A stretch of DNA of 64,000 nt. Origin: an uncultured Flammeovirgaceae bacterium (GTDB taxonomy: Bacteria > Bacteroidota > Bacteroidia > Cytophagales > Cyclobacteriaceae). Positions 57,515-64,000 of this stretch are shown in pieces (position 1 is the stretch's first letter; each line of letters starts with the position of its first letter). The stretch spans positions 1 through 64,000 of the forward strand of contig CAKZYA010000057.1 of the NCBI GenBank assembly GCA_937883755.1. The letters are read 5' to 3'. Below the pieces are notes generated by a model. That model saw only the letters and a list, made by a program, of their open reading frames with translations. It did no database searches and was not told the origin of the DNA. The position numbers were made by a program, and so were the translations under genes.

Positions 57515-59038
57515 ATGCCTGTGAATATAATTCGTTTACCCTCGCTACTTTTCATCTTCTTTCTAAGTGCGTTTTCATCATCGGCGCAATCTCCGCTATT
57601 CTCCCAGTATCGGGTTGCTCCTAATGCTACGCTAAATCCAGCGTGGGCTGCTGCTTCACCGGATTGGTGGGTAGTGGCTCATTATCGCCGACAGAATTTG
57701 GATGGGGGAAATACGTTTCGCTCATCCCAGTTTTCGGCTACTCGACCGTTGCTGTGGGGCAAACAACGCTACGGGGGAGTTGGGGTTTCGGTGCTGGATG
57801 ACCGGACAGGTGAAGCTGGTTGGTACCGATTTCAGCGAGTGGGAGCGTCACTAGCTCAAGATATTGCTTTGACGCGGCAGCAGAGGCTTAGTTTAGGATT
57901 TAATGCTAACTACCAAGTTAAGCGAATCTCTACCGAAAATATCCGGACGGGTAGCCAGTTCCGTCCCGGACAGGGGTTTGATCCAGCCCTGACTTCAGGT
58001 GAAAATATGAATGATCTGCAAGCTAACTATCTATCGTTGGGTACGGGCTTACTGTGGTATGTAGTAGATCGTGACCAGGCTACTACATTTTATGCGGGAC
58101 TCAGTTGGCTGGATTTTAATCGACCAGATGAATCATTTTTTGGTTCAGTCCAGCCCCTACCGTCTACGTTGACTATTCAAAATGGCTTTAGAGTGTATCA
58201 GAAAAATCGATTTAGTGTATTTCCTGAATTTTTGCTAGTTCACCAAGCAGGAGCAACACTACTGAATGCGGGTAGTCGATTTTCTTATGAACTCAGGAAT
58301 GCCTTTGCGACTAATACTACTAATCCTCGGGTAGATTTAGTCACTCGCTACACGCTCAACCGAAATCTAGCTTTGGCGTTGCAATGGCATCAATCATCGT
58401 ATGTTTTAGGAGTGAACTTTGACGTGGGGGCAAGTACTCATCGAGCGAACCCCTTTCAAAATGCTTTTGAAGTGGCTTTAGCCTGGCATCAGCCTGTAAA
58501 GCCGAAGGATAAACCACAGTGGAAACGTCGTAGAAAAAAGCGGGATCGCCGTGATCGGTCTCACTCCGAAATATCTGTAAGAATTCCTAGACTCACCTTA
58601 CTACCGCCTCATTCACCAGTAGATTCACTAGGAAAATTACCGGAAGTAAGTACAGTAACCTCTCCTTTGGTGAGCATACCCAAAGGAAAGATAACTACTT
58701 CTACCTTGGATTTGATCATTGAATTCTCATTCAATCAGACATTAGTTAATTCAACTAGTGAAAACTCATTAGCCAATATCACCCAATTTTTACGGCAACA
58801 CCCGAATCTGGTAGTAACACTTACCGGACATACCGATAATGTTGGCGGCAATGAAGCTAATCAGCGACTGTCATTAGCGCGAGCAAGGCAGGTACGAAGA
58901 TTTTTGTTAGATCAGCAGGTTGCCCTAGAACGTATTCACATTGAGGGAAAAGGTGAAAGCGAGCCACTGTATCCAAATACGGATGAAGCGTTGAGAGCGA
59001 AAAATCGCCGAGTTGAAATCAGTTTTTCGCCTAATTGA
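57515..59038 (+). CDS. PorP/SprF family protein fused to an OmpA-like domain
   Basis: A 507-residue outer-membrane protein. Signal peptide (LPSLLFIFFLSAFSSSAQ) then a PorP/SprF beta-barrel-like domain to about residue 328 (SPLFSQYRVAPNATLNPAWA, GVGVSVLDDRTGEAGWYRFQ). A very basic linker (334-350, with KRRRKKRDRRDR) leads to a C-terminal OmpA peptidoglycan-binding domain (about 395-505): TGHTDNVGGNEANQRLSLAR and KNRRVEISF. PorP/SprF proteins anchor or help secrete the type B T9SS cargo encoded upstream; the OmpA part may tie it to the cell wall. Nine bases follow the cargo gene stop, so co-expression is likely. Confidence 0.88.
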   Translation: MPVNIIRLPSLLFIFFLSAFSSSAQSPLFSQYRVAPNATLNPAWAAASPDWWVVAHYRRQNLDGGNTFRSSQFSATRPLLWGKQRYGGVGVSVLDDRTGEAGWYRFQRVGASLAQDIALTRQQRLSLGFNANYQVKRISTENIRTGSQFRPGQGFDPALTSGENMNDLQANYLSLGTGLLWYVVDRDQATTFYAGLSWLDFNRPDESFFGSVQPLPSTLTIQNGFRVYQKNRFSVFPEFLLVHQAGATLLNAGSRFSYELRNAFATNTTNPRVDLVTRYTLNRNLALALQWHQSSYVLGVNFDVGASTHRANPFQNAFEVALAWHQPVKPKDKPQWKRRRKKRDRRDRSHSEISVRIPRLTLLPPHSPVDSLGKLPEVSTVTSPLVSIPKGKITTSTLDLIIEFSFNQTLVNSTSENSLANITQFLRQHPNLVVTLTGHTDNVGGNEANQRLSLARARQVRRFLLDQQVALERIHIEGKGESEPLYPNTDEALRAKNRRVEISFSPN

Positions 59039-59052
59039 AGCGAAGCGTTTTG

Positions 59053-59352
59053 TTACGAAAAGTAGTAATAATATACTGCATATCCGGCTGCCGCAGCAAT
59101 GGCGACTCCGCCTACAATTAGGGCGATAAGTTTCCAGTTAATTTTCTTTTCGGGTAAATCAGAAAGTATCAAACGCTGTTTTAGTTCGCGCATAAACTGT
59201 AACTCCATTCCTACTAGAATGTCTCGGTGAAGGTGTACTCCTTCGGCTAAACCAAGATTCTCTCGCATTCGCTGCTCAAACTCTACCAGTTCTTCATCAG
59301 CCATCAGTCCGCTAACGTATCTATCAATTTGATTAAAGCGATTTTCTGCCAT
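59053..59352 (-). CDS. small single-TM protein, likely anti-sigma partner
   Basis: A 99-residue protein using ATG 59352 (MAENRFNQIDRYVSGLMADE). The N-terminus (RYVSGLMADEELVEFEQRMR, DILVGMELQFMRELKQR) resembles the cytoplasmic zinc-finger-less anti-sigma domains, followed by a TM helix at about 72-90 (KLIALIVGGVAIAAAAGYAV) and a short tail. It lies directly downstream of an ECF sigma gene on the same strand, the usual sigma/anti-sigma order. The anti-sigma role is inference; no known anti-sigma domain is certain. Confidence 0.65.
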   Translation of the reverse strand: MAENRFNQIDRYVSGLMADEELVEFEQRMRENLGLAEGVHLHRDILVGMELQFMRELKQRLILSDLPEKKINWKLIALIVGGVAIAAAAGYAVYYYYFS

Positions 59353-59368
59353 TGTCTCCCTATTTGGC

Positions 59369-59944
59369 TTAAACAAAGTCTTCGTTTTGGTACCGTTCAC
59401 GTACCATGTTTTTCAGGCTAGTCAAGCAGCGCAGTTTTTGGGTTTTTACTACATTTTCGTTTTTATACTGAAGTCGTTCGGCAATGGCTTCCATGCTAAA
59501 GCCGCGAAAGTAGAATAGCTCCAGAATACTTTTGCAAGGTTCACCGATGGTTTCCATCAGGCGGGCTACCAATCGCTGACGGTCGTTGGTGGCAAACTGA
59601 TCGATAGGATCAGCCTGAAGATGCTCTACTACTTCTAATTCGCTAGTTTCTAAGGCAACAGGTTGCTGTAATTTCTTTCGGATAATATTTTTTCCGATGG
59701 CAAAGAGATAAGTCTTAAGAGAACTACTAAGAGACTCTAGTTTTCCCTGCACGATATTTCGATATAGACAGACTACAGCATCCTGAAAAGCATCAGCAGC
59801 TTGCTCTTCATCAATGCGGTAGCTATGCTGCGCCCACTGCTGAAACGCCGGACGGTATTCTTTGTAAATCTTGATTAAGCTGGCCTCATCACCCTCTTTA
59901 ATGTGCTGAATAAGTGCCTGGTCTTTGGTATACGTTTGCTCCAC
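59369..59944 (-). CDS. ECF-type RNA polymerase sigma factor
   Basis: A 191-residue sigma-70 family protein. Region 2: LIKIYKEYRPAFQQWAQHSY, EQAADAFQDAVVCLYRNIVQ, SLKTYLFAIGKNIIRKKLQ. Region 4: GEPCKSILELFYFRGFSMEA, AERLQYKNENVVKTQKLRCL. The start ATG is at 59944 with a TA-rich leader. It is 16 bases upstream of the small TM gene. It is convergent with the PorP/SprF-OmpA gene and could take part in T9SS or envelope control; P. gingivalis uses an ECF sigma (SigP) for T9SS, so a parallel is possible but unproven. Confidence 0.92.
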   Translation of the reverse strand: MEQTYTKDQALIQHIKEGDEASLIKIYKEYRPAFQQWAQHSYRIDEEQAADAFQDAVVCLYRNIVQGKLESLSSSLKTYLFAIGKNIIRKKLQQPVALETSELEVVEHLQADPIDQFATNDRQRLVARLMETIGEPCKSILELFYFRGFSMEAIAERLQYKNENVVKTQKLRCLTSLKNMVRERYQNEDFV

Positions 59945-60056
59945 AGATTACGTAGGTTATTACTACGACAAATTAGTAGGAATTAAACAATTACTATTCT
60001 AAAAGATCGAAATCCTTCACTGATGTAATTAATTAGGCAATTTCCATCAAAGAAAC

Positions 60057-60083
60057 AAAAAAACCATTCATTTGAATGGTTTT
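60057..60083 (-). terminator. terminator after the PBP1A gene
   Basis: On the minus strand an 11-bp perfect stem (AAAACCATTCA at 60060-60070 with TGAATGGTTTT at 60073-60083) and a 2-base loop ends in a run of T residues (the A-run at 60057-60063 on the plus strand). It lies 114 bases past the PBP1A stop, in a 252-base gap. Confidence 0.7.
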
Positions 60084-60196
60084 AGATGAAATATTATAGG
60101 AGCCTAGATCTATAGCCTCTGTAACATCTTAGATGATAAAAATTTGGTTATCAAGACATTAAAGAATGCGAAAGGATAATAACTGATAAACTACTC

Positions 60197-62563
60197 CTAG
60201 AATATCTCATCTTGGTCGATAATCCGTAGTGAGTCTTGTAGCTGTTGTAAGGAATCTGCTTCAGCGGAAGATCCGTACTGGTCACAGTCGATTTCAATAG
60301 ATAGTCCAGTTCGGGGGCGTTCAAATGCGCCTTTTTCGTAATCTAACCGATCATCATCGTACACTCGCTTCATGTACTCTATCCAAATGGGCATCGCCAT
60401 TCTCGCGCCCTGTCCTAGTGCCAGCGTTTTAAAGTGAACACTACGGTTGTCTCCGCCTACCCAGGCACCTGATACCAGGTCTTTGGTCACACCCATAAAC
60501 CAACCATCAGAATAGTTGGAAGTAGTTCCAGTTTTGGCACCCACCTCGTTGTTTTCTCGGATTTCCAATGGAATACCTCGTCCGGTTCCATCTTCCTCTT
60601 CAGTAGCTCCGCGTAACATATACAACATCAAGTAAGCCGTTTCTTCGCTTAGAGCTTCACGGGTTTTTACTGGGTGCTCGTATACTACATTTCCATCCTT
60701 ATCCTCAATGCGGGTGATAAATACAGGTTCAGTCCAAGTACCATGATTGACGAAGGTACTATACGCACCTACCATTTCGTAAACGGATACATCGCCCCCT
60801 CCACCGAGAGCTAAGCTAGGAACGGCTTCAATATTACTAGTAACGCCCATCCGTTTAGCATAACTTACTACCGTTTCGGGACCAAGCCGTTTCATGACAA
60901 AAGCAGTTACTGAGTTGATAGACTGAGCCATCGCCTGACGGATCGTCATTTTATCTCCTGAGTAACGACCTCCCGCATTCTTAGGAGTCCAGGTATCTTC
61001 TTCTTTATCGGTGTAAACTTTGAACGTTACCGGAGCGTCTACCACTTCATAGCAGGGTGAGTAACCGTTGTCGACAGCAGCAGCGTATACAAACGGCTTG
61101 AAAGTAGAACCTGGCTGGCGTTTTCCCTGCTTTACGTGATCGTATTTGAAATATTCATGATTGATGCCACCGACCCAGGCTTTGATATGTCCGTTGTGGG
61201 GGTCCATCGACATGAATCCGGCGTGTAAAAAGCGTTGGGTATATTTGATAGAGTCAATGGGGCTGATGATTGTATCCAGATGGCCTTCTTCGTTTTCCCA
61301 AGTGAATAAAGTGGTCGGTACCGGAGTATTCATCACAATTTTGATAGAATCGTGATCTTTGCCATACCTTTTCTCTAATCCTTTGTAGCGAGGAGTGCGT
61401 TTGGCCAGCATATCAATAAAGCCTTTGATCTCCTTGCCCTCTTCGTCGCGCCAAGGGTTTTCTTTGCCCCAGTGGCCTTCAAAAAGCCCTTGCTGGTAAC
61501 TCATATGGGTTTTCACTGCTATCTCGGCATGTTCCTGCATTCGACTGTCTAGCGTGGTGTAAATCTTTAGTCCATCTTCATCCAAGTCATAGCCGTGTTC
61601 ATCGGCCCAACGGTACAGCCAACGGCGGATTACTGCCCTAAAGTAAGTTGCTGGCCCTTCGTTATGGCTTTCTACTTTATAGTTTAGCACGATGGGTTGG
61701 GGAGCCAAGGTATCGTAAGCTTCCTGCTCTAAGAAACCGTAGCGGCGCATTTGGTTCATTACCACGTTGCGGCGACGCATGGAGTTTTCGGGGTTTCGGG
61801 CCGGGTTGTAGTAAGTAGAGGCTTTTAGCATACCAACCAGCACGGCGGCTTCTTCTACATTCAGGTCGTAAGTAGGTTTATTGAAGAAAGTCTTGGCAGC
61901 TACTTTAATTCCGTAAGAGTTACCACTAAACTGAGCTGTATTCAGGTACATCGCCAGAATTTCCTTCTTAGTGTAGTATCGCTCTAACTTCACTGCTACA
62001 ATCCACTCTTTGGTTTTGATGATGAGCATTCGCAGACCCGGAATTTTCATCAGTGGTCCTTCATTCTGCCCCCGCGTCTTAAACAGGTTTTTGGCGGTTT
62101 GCTGCGATAGCGTGCTTCCTCCCCCGTCTAAACTACTAGCTCCAAAAGTGACTACTTTCTTGATGATTCCCCAAGCGACCCGACCCATACTTTGCAAGTC
62201 AATGCCGCTATGTTCGGTAAAGCGAAGATCTTCAGTTGCTACTAGGGCGTTCACCAGATTAGGCGATAACTCTTCGTAAGTAACTGGGCTGCGGTTTTCA
62301 CGATAATATTTTCCCAACTGCACATTATCGGCGGAATACAGTTCCGAAGAAAGATCGCTCTTGGGATTTTCTAATGCTGACCAACTGGGTAGGCCACCGT
62401 AGAGTCCCATAAAATCAATGCTTACGGTAAAAATGTAAAGGGGAAATAATACGAAGAAAGAGATGAACGAGACCCAGGCACCACGTACAATCCAACTGTA
62501 CAGTTTGGTGCGGTCTTTTTGTTCAGATTGCTGTTCTTTCTTTGAGGTTTGAGTACTAGCCAT
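60197..62563 (-). CDS. class A penicillin-binding protein 1A
   Basis: A 788-residue bifunctional peptidoglycan synthase with one N-terminal TM anchor (residues about 28-48). The glycosyltransferase domain has the EDLRFTEHSG motif (Glu111) and GGGSTLSQQTAKNLF. The transpeptidase domain has the SxxK box (GSTFKPFVYAAA), SxN (QSINSVT) and KTGT (GAKTGTTSNYSDGWF) motifs. It builds and crosslinks glycan strands in the periplasm. The C-terminal tail is acidic (ADSLQQLQDSLRIIDQDEIF). It is 122 bases downstream of sprE on the same strand and ends in a clear terminator. Confidence 0.95.
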   Translation of the reverse strand: MASTQTSKKEQQSEQKDRTKLYSWIVRGAWVSFISFFVLFPLYIFTVSIDFMGLYGGLPSWSALENPKSDLSSELYSADNVQLGKYYRENRSPVTYEELSPNLVNALVATEDLRFTEHSGIDLQSMGRVAWGIIKKVVTFGASSLDGGGSTLSQQTAKNLFKTRGQNEGPLMKIPGLRMLIIKTKEWIVAVKLERYYTKKEILAMYLNTAQFSGNSYGIKVAAKTFFNKPTYDLNVEEAAVLVGMLKASTYYNPARNPENSMRRRNVVMNQMRRYGFLEQEAYDTLAPQPIVLNYKVESHNEGPATYFRAVIRRWLYRWADEHGYDLDEDGLKIYTTLDSRMQEHAEIAVKTHMSYQQGLFEGHWGKENPWRDEEGKEIKGFIDMLAKRTPRYKGLEKRYGKDHDSIKIVMNTPVPTTLFTWENEEGHLDTIISPIDSIKYTQRFLHAGFMSMDPHNGHIKAWVGGINHEYFKYDHVKQGKRQPGSTFKPFVYAAAVDNGYSPCYEVVDAPVTFKVYTDKEEDTWTPKNAGGRYSGDKMTIRQAMAQSINSVTAFVMKRLGPETVVSYAKRMGVTSNIEAVPSLALGGGGDVSVYEMVGAYSTFVNHGTWTEPVFITRIEDKDGNVVYEHPVKTREALSEETAYLMLYMLRGATEEEDGTGRGIPLEIRENNEVGAKTGTTSNYSDGWFMGVTKDLVSGAWVGGDNRSVHFKTLALGQGARMAMPIWIEYMKRVYDDDRLDYEKGAFERPRTGLSIEIDCDQYGSSAEADSLQQLQDSLRIIDQDEIF

Positions 62564-62685
62564 CTTTATGGTATCTACTTCTGCTAAATAAATTTAACTT
62601 CTAACGGGTAAGTTCATTAAGCTATAATGCTATCTAATTGAGCTGAACAAAAATCAGACAAATTTCTTAAAATTCCTCTTGCTGG

Positions 62686-64000
62686 CTAGAAGGTGTAATG
62701 CTTTTCGAAAAAACGCAGATAATTCTCTACATCTTTGGTACGGTACAAAATAGGAAGGTTATCCTCAGTAATAACAAAACTACTGGTAATATCACTTCGG
62801 TCGTAGGCCTTGCTCGATGGAAGATTATTAAGTGGAGAAAACTCGCCGTTAAATTCTTGAAAGTACTGCTGAGCGGTGGACTGATCGGGAAATTCTTCCA
62901 CAATAATCATCACTTGTCCGTCTTCCAGCATCAGATTGGCCGAAGTGAGTTTTGCTTTTTCGAAGTATTCAGTATTAAAGGTATCAATCACTCTAGGTAG
63001 TTCGCTCGATAATCGCCCTTTGTTCTTATACACTACAATGAAGGAGTGCTTTTCGTCAAACTCAGGAATAAATTTAGCTCCTTGCTGGGCGGCTATTTTA
63101 TCTTTAAATCCTTGAGCGGCTACTAGTAACTCCTGGGCGTAGGGTGTCACCTCACTTTCAGGATATTCATCAATAAAGCCCTGAAGGGCGTACTGATACT
63201 CATACTGGCTGCTGAGCTTACCCGCAATCAAAATTTGTAGCAGCTTCATATTATCTACAAAGTCGTTATCGTCGTATTCTTGCAAAGCTGTCTGTACCAG
63301 AGGTTCAGCCTGCTGATAGGCTCCTTTCTGGTAAAGTCGGTAGGCCTCTTCGTAAATTTTCTTGAGCTGGGCACTAGCCAGGTTGCTTTCTTCGCGGTAG
63401 TTTGGGTTACGAATAACCTTAGCAAAAATGCTCTCGGGATAATCGGTCAACAACTGATTTTTATAGCGCGTGGCGGCAGCTTCATCACCTTGTTCTTGAT
63501 ACAGTAAATAAAGTTGATAAAGTGTTTCTGGCGCATGTTCTGAAACTGGAAAACGAGAAAGTAGGGTCTCAAAAGTTTCAATGGCATTGGCCTTTTCTTC
63601 TAGATCGAAGTTATAGATACCGCCGAGTTTAAAGTACGCATCGTCAATTTTCTTCAGTGCTTCCTTCTTTTGCTCATCAGCAAACGGAATTTCAGCGTAG
63701 AGAGCTTGCTTGGCTCCCGTTGCACTAGGTACCCCTGCATCTGCCGAAGGATCACCCAAAACGGGGTCTTCTACCTCAATTTGTTCTTCATCGTTAGCAG
63801 CAAAATTGTTTTCAATGGTTTTGTTGGAGCGCCGCCAATTATCTTCCAAACTACGATTACCCCACTTTCGTACAAAGGCGGTTTGTCCCTGACTAATGGC
63901 AGCAGGGCTATAGAAATACCAATTCTCTCCTATGGCTGCTGAAGCGGAGGCGGTTCCATCGCCAGAGGTAGTAGCAAATGGGTTAGGGGCTGCCCCAAAC
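62686..64000 (-). CDS. sprE: T9SS/gliding component SprE (PorW), 5' end beyond the window
   Basis: The coding frame continues past a TTG at 63849 to the window edge at 64000, so this is the C-terminal part of a longer protein. The upstream residues (NWYFYSPAAISQGQTAFVRK, WGNRSLEDNWRRSNKT) and the TPR-rich region (ALKKIDDAYFKLGGIYNFDL, APETLYQLYLLYQEQGDEAA, FAKVIRNPNYREESNLASAQ) match SprE/PorW, a periplasmic lipoprotein needed for type IX secretion and gliding. The C-terminus ends FFEKHYTF. It sits upstream of PBP1A; no shared function is proposed. Confidence 0.85.
   Translation of the reverse strand, partial: FGAAPNPFATTSGDGTASASAAIGENWYFYSPAAISQGQTAFVRKWGNRSLEDNWRRSNKTIENNFAANDEEQIEVEDPVLGDPSADAGVPSATGAKQALYAEIPFADEQKKEALKKIDDAYFKLGGIYNFDLEEKANAIETFETLLSRFPVSEHAPETLYQLYLLYQEQGDEAAATRYKNQLLTDYPESIFAKVIRNPNYREESNLASAQLKKIYEEAYRLYQKGAYQQAEPLVQTALQEYDDNDFVDNMKLLQILIAGKLSSQYEYQYALQGFIDEYPESEVTPYAQELLVAAQGFKDKIAAQQGAKFIPEFDEKHSFIVVYKNKGRLSSELPRVIDTFNTEYFEKAKLTSANLMLEDGQVMIIVEEFPDQSTAQQYFQEFNGEFSPLNNLPSSKAYDRSDITSSFVITEDNLPILYRTKDVENYLRFFEKHYTF

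Noticed and set aside
1-64000. tRNA or rRNA genes
   Set aside because: No cloverleaf-like sequence or TTCGA arm context was noticed by eye; a dedicated search could still find one.

Overview
The window is chromosomal DNA of a Bacteroidota bacterium, most probably a gliding-type Cytophagales relative. The basis is: three type IX secretion (T9SS) related genes (a Plug-domain lipoprotein, a PorP/SprF protein and SprE/PorW at the right edge); two large secreted proteins with gliding-motility/type B C-terminal sorting domains; a DUF3276 PUR-like protein; a tandem set of 800-residue FtsX-type ABC permeases; weak Shine-Dalgarno signals; and several TTG starts. No rRNA, tRNA, CRISPR array, prophage or complete insertion sequence was recognised. 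No stretch longer than 300 bases lacks a gene. Genus cannot be named from sequence alone.

Layout. 0.1-5.3 kb: small genes (DUF6463, DUF6438, a DUF5713 lipoprotein, DUF5996, an AraC regulator, a four-TM protein), a Mn-type superoxide dismutase with its own terminator, and a GNAT acetyltransferase. 5.3-10.4 kb, minus strand: an S41 peptidase that appears cut short by an in-frame TAG, a DUF1801 protein, a WYL regulator fused to a GyrI-like domain, RsgA and a DUF58 protein. 10.7-14.5 kb, plus strand: DUF3276 protein, AI-2E-type permease, YchF and an isolated Cas6-family protein. 14.5-17.8 kb, minus: T9SS Plug-like lipoprotein and an ABC-F ATPase. 17.9-22.5 kb: TfoX-like protein, DUF2461, a YciI/ECF42-type sigma pair, SRPBCC protein, esterase and a lipoprotein. 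22.5-34.8 kb: sulfatase and four tandem FtsX/MacB-type permeases on the minus strand, interrupted by a four-helix-bundle (S23-like) gene lying between near-perfect inverted repeats. 35-48.9 kb: oxidoreductase, universal stress protein, DnaB helicase carrying an intein in its Walker A motif, PdxH, ArgD-like aminotransferase, glycosyltransferase, ECF sigma, RsmG, a frameshifted small membrane gene, a protein of the family often mislabelled asparagine synthetase B, and a fifth FtsX permease. 48.9-64 kb: RidA protein, two type B T9SS cargo proteins, RlmD, two ECF sigma loci, a TonB-like protein, a PorP/SprF-OmpA fusion, PBP1A and SprE/PorW.

Functional themes. Cell envelope and protein export dominate: T9SS parts and cargo, PBP1A and FtsX permeases. 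Two ECF sigma genes bracket the TonB-like, cargo and PorP/SprF genes and may control them. Translation and ribosome upkeep genes (RsgA, YchF, RsmG, RlmD, ABC-F) are scattered among them.

The points most worth a second look are the DnaB intein, the Cas6 protein without any CRISPR context, the S23-like gene between inverted repeats whose end sequence recurs elsewhere in the window, an ECF sigma gene whose reading frame lacks a normal start, and two apparent gene-breaking mutations.
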